DNA of 64,000 nt, taken from contig CP108521.1 in the NCBI GenBank assembly GCA_035999765.1, positions 10,292,001 to 10,356,000 of the forward strand, given 5' to 3'. Below are positions 57,656 through 64,000 of the stretch, one piece after another (within the stretch, counting starts at the first letter, position 1; every line of letters starts with the position of its first letter). The position numbers and the translations under genes were made by a program. The notes under the pieces were generated by a model. The model saw only the letters and a list, made by a program, of their open reading frames with translations. It did not search any database and was not told the origin of the DNA. This stretch comes from Streptomyces sp. NBC_01231. GTDB taxonomy: Bacteria; Actinomycetota; Actinomycetes; Streptomycetales; Streptomycetaceae.

Positions 57656-57673
57656 CCGGCCCCGGGGGGCCGG
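57656..57673. terminator. Hairpin after the YciO-like gene
   Basis: CCGGCCCC (57656-57663), GG, GGGGCCGG (57666-57673): a perfect 8-bp stem just past the stop. Confidence 0.5.
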
Positions 57674-57681
57674 CAGAACCC

Positions 57682-58302
57682 CTACTCGAACCGTGAGACG
57701 TCGCCCGCGCCCTTCCGCACGATCTCGGCCTCGCCGCCGGAGAAGTCGATGACCGTCGTCGGCTCGGTCCCGCAGTCCCCGGAGTCGACCACCCCGTCCA
57801 GGACGTGGTCGAGCCGGTCCTTGATCTCCCAGCCCTGGGTCATCGGCTCGTCCTCGTCGGGCAGCAGCAGTGTGCTGGACAGCAGCGGCTCTCCGAGTTC
57901 GGTCAGCAGCGCCTGGGTGACGACGTGGTCGGGGATCCGGACGCCGACCGTCTTCTTCTTGGGGTGCTGGAGCATGCGCGGCACCTCCTTCGTCGCGGGC
58001 AGGATGAAGGTGTAGCTGCCCGGGGTCGACGCCTTGATCGCGCGGAACACGTCGTTGTCGACCCGTACGAACTGGCCGAGCTGCGCGAAGTCCTGGCAGA
58101 CGAGGGTGAAGTGGTGGCGGTCGTCCAGGCGGCGGATGGTCCGGATCCGGTCGATGCCGTCACGGCTGCCGAGCCGGCAGCCCAGCGCGTAGCAGGAGTC
58201 CGTCGGATACGCGATGAGCGCGCCCGAGCGGACGCTGTCGGCGACCTGGGCGATGGTGCGCGGCTGGGGGTTGTCTGGGTGCACGTCGTAGTACTTCGCC
58301 AT
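57682..58302 (-). CDS. YciO/Sua5/YrdC-family protein
   Basis: 206 residues, YrdC-like fold. Substrate-binding pattern GALIAYPTDSCYALGCRLGSRDGIDRIRTIRRLDDRHHFTLVC and TPGSYTFILPA, then HPKKKTVGVRIP. It is closer to YciO than to TsaC, so a threonylcarbamoyl-AMP role is possible but not certain. ATG at 58302. TAAGCT (58314-58309) ends seven bases ahead, which suggests a leaderless message. Confidence 0.82.
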   Translation of the reverse strand: MAKYYDVHPDNPQPRTIAQVADSVRSGALIAYPTDSCYALGCRLGSRDGIDRIRTIRRLDDRHHFTLVCQDFAQLGQFVRVDNDVFRAIKASTPGSYTFILPATKEVPRMLQHPKKKTVGVRIPDHVVTQALLTELGEPLLSSTLLLPDEDEPMTQGWEIKDRLDHVLDGVVDSGDCGTEPTTVIDFSGGEAEIVRKGAGDVSRFE

Positions 58303-58518
58303 CCGTCGAGCTTATGCCGTGCCGCGGCGCCGGTCGCGCGAGCCCCGCGCCGGGCGTGATCGCCGCGGTACGGCACCTGTGGCGGGCGCCGCTCGCCAAC
58401 GGCACGGAGACCGGGCGTCGACGGGAGAGCCCGGGGGGTCCGGAGCCTTCCCGCACGGAGCCGGCCGCCGGTGGCCCAGGCAGTCGGCCCGGCCGCCGGG
58501 CGGACGCAGCCTCCGGCC

Positions 58519-59129
58519 ATGAACGCCACAGCCGTACGACTGGAAGCCCCCGCCACGCCGACCGCCCCCGCGCGCTCGCCCCGCGGCCCTGGCACCCGGC
58601 GGACGCCACCGGCCTGGCGGCCGTGTTCCGCGACGACGAGGCGCTGCGCCGGTGGGCCCCGGGCGGCTCGCACGACGAGGCGAGTGCCGAGGGCTGGGTG
58701 CGGGAGCAGCGGCGGTTCGGGGAGAGCGGCGAGCGCCTCTCGTTCGCGGTGGTCGAGACCCGTGACGGTGCGCCCGGCGGGCGACTGGTCGGCCACGTCG
58801 TCGTCAAGCGCGGCGCTTCCGACAACGCGTCGGCCGAGGTCGGCTACTGGACCGCGGCCCACGCGCGCGGCCGGGGAGTGGCTCCCCGGGCGCTGCGGAC
58901 GCTGACGGAATGGGTCTTCGCGTCCTTCCCCGACGACGAGGTGACGCGCCTGGACCTGTTGCACCAGGTGGACAACACCGCGTCCTGCCGGGTCGCGGAC
59001 AAGTGCGGGTACCTCTTCGACACGCTGCTGCCCGCGGCGCCGCCCGCCTTCCCGCTCGACGGCCACCGGCATGTCCGCCCGCGTGGGGAACATGCGGCAG
59101 GACAGCGGGAAATGTGGATAAGTTGTTAA
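58519..59129 (+). pseudogene. GNAT acetyltransferase with a probable N-terminal frameshift
   Basis: The body (from about 58575) is a clear GNAT domain: RPWHPADATGLAAVFRDDEAL, then VVVKRGASDNASAEVGYW, RGRGVAPRALRTLTEW and DNTASCRVADKCGY, ending at TAA 59127-59129. A natural start, MNATAVRLEAPATPTAPA, lies at 58519 but in another frame. Skipping two bases (58573-58574, in the CGCGCG run) joins the two smoothly into the usual family start. The frame of the body has no ATG or GTG between 58520 and the domain. Either the gene is broken, the assembly has an error, or translation starts elsewhere. Confidence 0.55.
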
Positions 59130-59230
59130 GTGGTCAAGGCGAGTTTCCGGGGCCGGCGTCCGGCGGGAAAGGGTGAGGTAACGTCCGAGCGGCAGGGCGT
59201 GACACGAGGGAAGGGCCGGGGGCGGGCGAC

Positions 59231-60763
59231 GTGGCTGGGCGGGAGGACAGGCACCGTCCCACGGGGGCGGCGGGCGGCGAGAACGCGGACTGGGCACAGG
59301 AACTGCTCGACCACCTGCGACCGACCGGGCGCGACGTCCGCCGGGTCGTCGACTGGCTCGCGGCCGCCGTGCAGGGCACCGCCTCCCTCCAGGACGGCAC
59401 CGGCACCCTCCTCGCCGGCACCCGCGTCGTGGTGGACGAGGACCTGATCCGGGACATCGTGACCGGCCGCATCGCCTCCGCGTCCTGGGAGGGGCAGGAC
59501 CAGCACATGCGCCTGGTGAGAGTGGAGCGCCCGCACCCGGCCATGGCGGGCGTGCTCGTCGTCTCGCGCACGGCGCCGTTCGACCGGCGCGCCGCGGACG
59601 TGGTGCTGCGCACCGCGCAGGTCGTCGAACTGCTGCTGCGGGCCCATGAGACGACCGCGGCCGGGCACCGATTGCGGCGCGCGGCGTCCGATCTGCGGCT
59701 GGCGATCCTGCAACTGCTGATGGTGGAGGACACCGTCTCGGCCCGCCGCGTCGCGGCGGGCCTGTGGCCCGGCCTGCTCGACACGGACACCGCGTGCGTC
59801 TACGTCCTTGAGGGCGACGCCGGAGACCGCGACCGCCTCGCCGACGAGTGCCTCGACGCGACGCACGAACAGGCCCTCGTCGTGCGCTGCCCCGCGGTGG
59901 ACCAGCACGTGATCGTGGTGGCCCCAGGGGAGTTCGCCGCCGGGGCACTGCGGTCGCTGGCCGCGCGGACCCCGGACACGTTCCTCGGTGGCAGCGTCCG
60001 ACAGAGCCTCGCCCGTACCGCCACCGCCTACGGACAGGCCGTCAGCGCCCTCGCCGTCGCCCGCTTCCGGCCGGAGAAATCGGCCGTCTACGCCGAACGC
60101 ACCCACCCCGAACGCCTGATGGACCCGGCCGGACTGCACCACTGGAGCTCCCGCGTGCTGCGGCCGCTCGACACCCTCCCGCACCACACCCGCGCCGAAC
60201 TGCTCGCCACCACCCGGCTGGGCCTGGAGTTCACCGCCGTCAGCGCCGCCAAGGTCCTCGGCGTCAGCCGCAACACCGTGCGGGCTCGTATGGAACGCGT
60301 CGAGGGACTGCTGGCCACGGACTTCTCCGAACTCACGGTCCGCGCGGTCGCCCACCTGGCCCTCAACACCCAGGTTGGCTTCTCCGAGGCGCCGGCCGAG
60401 GACACCGGGCCGCAACCGGCCCCCGCCCGGTTGGCCGACCTGCTGGCCGGGACCGCGGTGAGAGGCTGGGCGCACGACCTCCTGGGACGGTTGGGCGCGG
60501 ACACCCGCGACCTGCGCCGGACGCTGCGCACCTGGATCGCGGCCGGAGGCAACGCCGAACGCGCCGCGCTGACCCTCGGGATGCACCCCCAGACCGTGCG
60601 TGACCACGTCCGCAGCGCGGAGCCCGTTCTGGAGCACCACCTGCTCGTCACCGGCAGCGACCTCTACGAGGTCGTCCTCGCCCACTTGGCCGTGGGTGAC
60701 CTGGAAGCCCCCGCCCTGGACCCGGCGAATCGGGGCGATCCGGACTCATCTGTGCACGGGTGA
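59231..60763 (+). CDS. PucR/CdaR-like regulator
   Basis: 510 residues. An N-terminal GAF-like region (about 35-150) and a middle domain precede two C-terminal HTH units of the PucR type: LEFTAVSAAKVLGVSRNTVRARMERVEGLL (about 335-365) and ERAALTLGMHPQTVRDHVRSAEPVL (about 440-465). Two such HTHs in tandem are less common than one. GTG at 59231. Target genes are not obvious; it may act on its own promoter. No partner gene is adjacent. Confidence 0.75.
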   Translation: MAGREDRHRPTGAAGGENADWAQELLDHLRPTGRDVRRVVDWLAAAVQGTASLQDGTGTLLAGTRVVVDEDLIRDIVTGRIASASWEGQDQHMRLVRVERPHPAMAGVLVVSRTAPFDRRAADVVLRTAQVVELLLRAHETTAAGHRLRRAASDLRLAILQLLMVEDTVSARRVAAGLWPGLLDTDTACVYVLEGDAGDRDRLADECLDATHEQALVVRCPAVDQHVIVVAPGEFAAGALRSLAARTPDTFLGGSVRQSLARTATAYGQAVSALAVARFRPEKSAVYAERTHPERLMDPAGLHHWSSRVLRPLDTLPHHTRAELLATTRLGLEFTAVSAAKVLGVSRNTVRARMERVEGLLATDFSELTVRAVAHLALNTQVGFSEAPAEDTGPQPAPARLADLLAGTAVRGWAHDLLGRLGADTRDLRRTLRTWIAAGGNAERAALTLGMHPQTVRDHVRSAEPVLEHHLLVTGSDLYEVVLAHLAVGDLEAPALDPANRGDPDSSVHG

Positions 60764-61023
60764 GTCCTCCGGGCCGACCAGCGGGCACCGATGCGATTCA
60801 CAACTGTTCTGCCTGGCACGTAAGTTCTACAACGCAGGGGGCACGACCGGAACGGGGGACCGGTCGCGCTCCCGTGCGGCACACACCGTCACCGGACGAA
60901 TTCGCCCGGTTGTCGAAGGCCTCTGCGGAAACCGTCCCCGGTCTACGTCCGCCATGTTCCGTCGCAGACCCGGCGGGTACTCGTCCGACTCCGGAACGAC
61001 GACGAGCGCTGGAGGAGATCTTC

Positions 61024-61260
61024 ATGACCAGCAGCACGGAGACCGGCGGCGTGACCGGTACGCAGGACAAGGACTACAACCTGATCTGGTATGTGGAGGC
61101 GTGCCTCAACAACGCGCTGCGGCTGGATTCCTACATCCAGGACGCGGAGCGTGAGAAGGACACCGAGGTCGCCGACCTGTTCCGCAAGGCCCAGGCGGAC
61201 AGCCGCAAGGGTGCCGAGCTGGGCAAGGGGCTCCTGCGGGCGCGACTCGACGGCGGCTGA
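61024..61260 (+). CDS. Small helical protein, hypothetical
   Basis: 78 residues. After a threonine-rich lead, residues 18-75 are amphipathic helix (YNLIWYVEACLNNALRLDSY, AEREKDTEVADLFRKAQADS), which suggests a helical pair or bundle. No membrane segment. ATG at 61024 has GGAGGAG about seven bases ahead. I do not recognise a function; similar short proteins occur in many Streptomyces. The 260 bases ahead (60764-61023) contain an AT-richer patch near 60800-60840, probably the promoter. Confidence 0.7.
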   Translation: MTSSTETGGVTGTQDKDYNLIWYVEACLNNALRLDSYIQDAEREKDTEVADLFRKAQADSRKGAELGKGLLRARLDGG

Positions 61261-61347
61261 CGCCGGCGCATCCCGACGGCCCGGTCACCGCGGAGGCTTC
61301 CGGTGGCCGGGCCGTCGCGCGTGGGGGCGGGCGCTCGCCGCTTCCGG

Positions 61348-61438
61348 GGAGTGACCGTCGTAGTGCCCCGGGAGTGACCGTCGTAGAACGACGACACTCG
61401 AGTCGCACGTCGACGCTCCGGTCGCACGTCGACACTCC
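61348..61438. repeat. Nested direct repeats upstream of the TPR gene
   Basis: GGAGTGACCGTCGTAG occurs at 61348-61363 and 61371-61386, 23 bases apart. GTCGCACGTCGACnCTCC occurs at 61402-61419 and 61421-61438, 19 bases apart. CGTCGT-AGA-ACGACG (61379-61393) is an inverted repeat between them. Two different direct repeats at helix-turn-like spacing suggest protein binding sites. The remainder of 61261-61540 shows no gene. Confidence 0.7.
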
Positions 61439-61540
61439 AAGGGGGCCCGCGAGAAGTTTCCCGGCACGAAGAGGTTCAGATCAGGGAAAATCGGCTCCGG
61501 GACCGGACCTGCCGAGAGGCAGCACAGTCAGGAGTGACGC

Positions 61541-63280
61541 ATGGGGTACTACGATCTCGGCCCGCACGGCCGCTCCGTGACGACCCCGTCCGCCGAGGCC
61601 CAACAGTGGTTCGACCGGGGACTGTTGTGGACGTACGCCTTCCACCACGAGGAGGCCGTCGCCTGCTTCGAGACGGCGGCCGAGGCCGATCCCGACTGCG
61701 CCATGGCCTACTGGGGCATCGCCTACGCCCTCGGCCCGAACTACAACAAGCCCTGGGAGTTCTTCGACGACCAGGAACTGACGAGGACCGTCGACCGTAC
61801 CCACGCCGCCGTCGAACTGGCCCATGCGAAGGCCGACGGTGCCACCCCGGTGGAGCGGGCGCTGATCGGCGCGCTGCGCGCCCGGTATCCGCAGGCCGAG
61901 CCGGTCGCGGACTGCTCGGTGTGGAACACGCCCTACGCCGACAGCATGCGCGCCGTCCACGCCCTCGCCCCCGACGACCCGGACATCGCCACGCTGTACG
62001 CCGACGCGCTCATGAACCTCACGCCCTGGCAACTGTGGGACCTGCGCACCGGTGAGCCGGCCGACGGGGCCCGCACCTCGGAGGCCAAGACCGTCCTGGA
62101 GCGCGCGCTCGCCACCGACGCCGGAAGGCGGCACCCGGGCGTCCTGCACCTGTACATCCACCTGATGGAGATGTCCCCGGCCCCCGAGCTGGCCCTGCCC
62201 GTCGCCGACCGGCTGCGCGGTCTGGTGCCCGACGCCGGTCACCTCCACCACATGCCCTCGCACCTGGAGGTGCTCTGCGGCGACTACCGACGCGTGGTGT
62301 CGGACAACAGCGCCGCGATCATCGCCGACGAGAAGGTCCACGCACGCTCCGGGGCGATGAACTTCTACACGCTCTATCGGTCGCACAACTACCACTTCAA
62401 GATCTACGGCGCGATGTTCCTCGGCCAGTCCGAGGTCGCCCTGGAGACCGCCGCGCAGCTGGAGGCGTCCATTCCGGAGGACCTGGTGCGTGTACAGAGC
62501 CCGCCCATGGCCGACTGGCTCGAGGCCTTCCTCGCCATGCGGGTGCACGCCCTGATCCGCTTCGGCCGCTGGGAGGACATCCTCGCGCGGCCCCTGCCGG
62601 CCGACCCGGACCTGTACTGCGTGACGACCGCGATGCTCCACTACGCCCGGGGCGTCGCCCTCTCCGCCACCCAACGGGTCCCCGAGGCGGAGGTCGAACG
62701 GCAGCTGTTCCACGAGGCGGTCTCCCGGGTCCCCGAGACCCGCATGCTGTTCAACAACACATGCGCCGACATCCTCGCGATCGCCTCCGCGATGCTCGAC
62801 GGCGAACTGGAGTACCGCAAAGGCCACCACGAGGCCGCCTTCGCCGCGCTCGAACGGTCGATCGAACTGGACGACAACCTCCCCTACGACGAGCCCTGGG
62901 GCTGGATGCAGCCGACCCGCCACGCGTATGGGGCCCTGCTCCTCGAACAGGGGCGCGTCGTCGAGGCCGAGGCGGTCTACCGGGCGGACCTCGGCCTCGA
63001 CGACACGCTCCCGAGGGCCCTCCAGCACCCGGGCAACGTCTGGGCCCTGCACGGCCTCCACGAGTGCCTGGTACGCCTGGGCAGGACGGGCGAGGCCCGG
63101 ATCGTCGCCCAGCAACTGCGTATCGCCGCCGCGTCGGCCGACGTACCGGTCGAGGCGTCGTGCTACTGCCGCCTCGGCACCGGCTCCGAGACCACGGACA
63201 CCCACACGGACACGGACACGGACACCGGCACCGTTCCGAGCTCCGGAACGGACGGGGCGGGCCACTGCTGCGGGGACTGA
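61541..63280 (+). CDS. TPR-repeat protein
   Basis: 579 residues, soluble, helical. TPR-like units are visible at about 25-60 (WFDRGLLWTYAFHHEEAVACFETAAEADPDCAMAYWGIAYAL), in the middle, and at about 415-520 (HHEAAFAALERSIELDDN, RVVEAEAVYRADLGLDD, GLHECLVRLGRTGEARIVAQQL). These mediate protein contacts. The C-terminus has a Thr-Asp microsatellite (THTDTDTDTDT) and ends GHCCGD, a possible metal-binding pair. ATG at 61541. No enzymatic domain seen. Codons of the microsatellite are a 6-base tandem repeat, prone to slippage. Confidence 0.8.
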   Translation: MGYYDLGPHGRSVTTPSAEAQQWFDRGLLWTYAFHHEEAVACFETAAEADPDCAMAYWGIAYALGPNYNKPWEFFDDQELTRTVDRTHAAVELAHAKADGATPVERALIGALRARYPQAEPVADCSVWNTPYADSMRAVHALAPDDPDIATLYADALMNLTPWQLWDLRTGEPADGARTSEAKTVLERALATDAGRRHPGVLHLYIHLMEMSPAPELALPVADRLRGLVPDAGHLHHMPSHLEVLCGDYRRVVSDNSAAIIADEKVHARSGAMNFYTLYRSHNYHFKIYGAMFLGQSEVALETAAQLEASIPEDLVRVQSPPMADWLEAFLAMRVHALIRFGRWEDILARPLPADPDLYCVTTAMLHYARGVALSATQRVPEAEVERQLFHEAVSRVPETRMLFNNTCADILAIASAMLDGELEYRKGHHEAAFAALERSIELDDNLPYDEPWGWMQPTRHAYGALLLEQGRVVEAEAVYRADLGLDDTLPRALQHPGNVWALHGLHECLVRLGRTGEARIVAQQLRIAAASADVPVEASCYCRLGTGSETTDTHTDTDTDTGTVPSSGTDGAGHCCGD

Positions 63281-63298
63281 GCACCGTCGGCCGTCCTC

Positions 63299-63304
63299 TA
63301 GGCT
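63299..63304 (+). promoter_or_regulatory. -10 box candidate before the last gene
   Basis: TAGGCT, with transcript start expected near 63311, 25 bases ahead of the GTG at 63336. The -35 is not clear. Confidence 0.35.
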
Positions 63305-63335
63305 GGGACGTCGCCGATGAGAGGAAAGCGCTGTC

Positions 63336-64000
63336 GTGGTCGGTCCGCAACCGGACGCCCTGGGTCCGTTGCTTCGCGGCTTCAGACATGCGGTGGGCAT
63401 GACGCTGGAGGAACTCGCCGAGGCCTCGGACGTCAGTGATCGCGCCATCGGCGACATGGAGCGGGGGCACAGCAGAGGACCACAGGCGCGCACCGTCCAG
63501 GCCCTGGCCACCGCCCTCGGCCTCCGGCAGGAAGACGCCGACGCCCTGCTCGCCGCAGCCCGCGACGGCCGCCGCCGCACCCGACGCACGCCGTCCGGGC
63601 TGTGCGACCTCCCTCCTCCCATCCCCGACTTCGCCGGCCGCGACGAGGAGATCCGCTGGCTCGACACGGTCGGGGGGCCGGGAGCGGGCACCCACGCCGT
63701 CATCATCAGCGGAGCTCCAGGGCTCGGCAAGACGACACTGGTCGTCCAGGCCGCCCACCGGCAGGCGAAGCGGTACGAGGACGGATGCCTGTTCATCAAT
63801 CTGCGCGGCCTGGACGCCCAGCCCCTCGCCCCTCATGAGGCGCTGGCCCGCCTGCTCAAGGCTCTGGGCGTACGGGAACGCGACCTGCCGGCGGACCTCG
63901 AGGAACGCCAGGTGCTGCATCGTCGTCTGATCCGCGACAAGAACGTTCTCGTGATCCTCGACAACGCCGCCGACGAGGCGCACCTGCGCCCGCTGCTGCC
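63336..64000 (+). CDS. HTH-NB-ARC regulator, N-terminal part (cut by window end)
   Basis: 221 codons visible, no stop. An XRE-type helix-turn-helix (about 15-70: GMTLEELAEASDVSDRAIGDMERG) is followed by an NB-ARC/STAND ATPase: P-loop ISGAPGLGKTTLV (about residue 130) and Walker B NVLVILDNAADEA (about 205). Streptomyces proteins of this kind usually add WD40 or TPR repeats, which would lie outside. GTG at 63336 has AGAGGA ahead. Likely a switch that activates transcription on ligand binding. Confidence 0.8.
   Translation, partial: MVGPQPDALGPLLRGFRHAVGMTLEELAEASDVSDRAIGDMERGHSRGPQARTVQALATALGLRQEDADALLAAARDGRRRTRRTPSGLCDLPPPIPDFAGRDEEIRWLDTVGGPGAGTHAVIISGAPGLGKTTLVVQAAHRQAKRYEDGCLFINLRGLDAQPLAPHEALARLLKALGVRERDLPADLEERQVLHRRLIRDKNVLVILDNAADEAHLRPLL

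Overview
The window is a stretch of a Streptomyces chromosome, or that of a very close actinomycete. The evidence is a G+C content near 72 percent, extreme G/C bias at third codon positions, many GTG starts, GGAGG-type ribosome sites, and families typical of Streptomyces: the maltosyltransferase GlgE pathway, DUF5133, DUF4190, a DUF6480 remnant, ANTAR proteins and SigB-family sigma factors. From memory, the order (multi-HAMP kinase, then glgB-mak-treS-glgE, then a SigG-like sigma factor, then an ATP-dependent DNA ligase) resembles the arm region of S. coelicolor around SCO7325-SCO7355. No database was searched. I saw no tRNA, rRNA, CRISPR array, insertion sequence or phage gene.

Layout. 1-14.3 kb is a stress-signalling island. 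It holds a minus-strand stressosome-like operon (RsbR, RsbS, RsbT, an RsbT-RsbX fusion and a sensor kinase cut by the window edge), two lone STAS anti-sigma antagonists, an ANTAR-GAF-PAS-PP2C phosphatase overlapping a 1425-residue hybrid kinase with seven HAMP domains, two RsbW-like ATPases, a PRC-barrel protein and two small membrane proteins. 14.4-17.6 kb has a long-chain acyl-CoA ligase and a YbdK-type carboxylate-amine ligase. 17.8-28.4 kb is the alpha-glucan module: glgE-treS-mak-glgB in one tight minus-strand operon, with a degenerate HATPase protein coupled to glgX transcribed the other way. 28.6-31 kb has a VOC protein behind a SigB-type promoter, an ANTAR protein and a SigG-like sigma factor.

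31-47 kb is a mosaic of small regulated units: MarR plus an ABC exporter, a solitary hemC, a questin-oxidase homologue, a secreted NPP1 protein, a DNA ligase, an MFS pump with TetR, an orphan response regulator, a complete P450-ferredoxin-reductase operon with a second MarR, and a second MFS pump with AraC. 47-64 kb has a DoxX-like protein with a peroxiredoxin, a third PP2C phosphatase (PAS-GAF-PP2C-HATPase), a LigD-type phosphoesterase, several oxidoreductases, a metallophosphatase, an MHYT membrane protein, a dienelactone hydrolase, a YciO-type protein, a GNAT enzyme whose reading frame seems broken near its start, a PucR-like regulator, a TPR protein and the start of an HTH-NB-ARC regulator cut by the window edge.

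How the parts fit. The commonest theme is partner switching: four STAS proteins, five HATPase proteins or domains of the RsbT/RsbW type plus one degenerate one, three PP2C phosphatases and one SigB-family sigma factor. Several sites fit the published SigB consensus (GNNT, 14-16 bases, GGGTAC/T), the best being in front of the VOC gene. The glycogen, trehalose and maltose-1-phosphate genes are classic osmotic and desiccation functions, so the first 31 kb reads as one sense-and-respond block. Three genes carry the rare TTA codon and may depend on the bldA tRNA.
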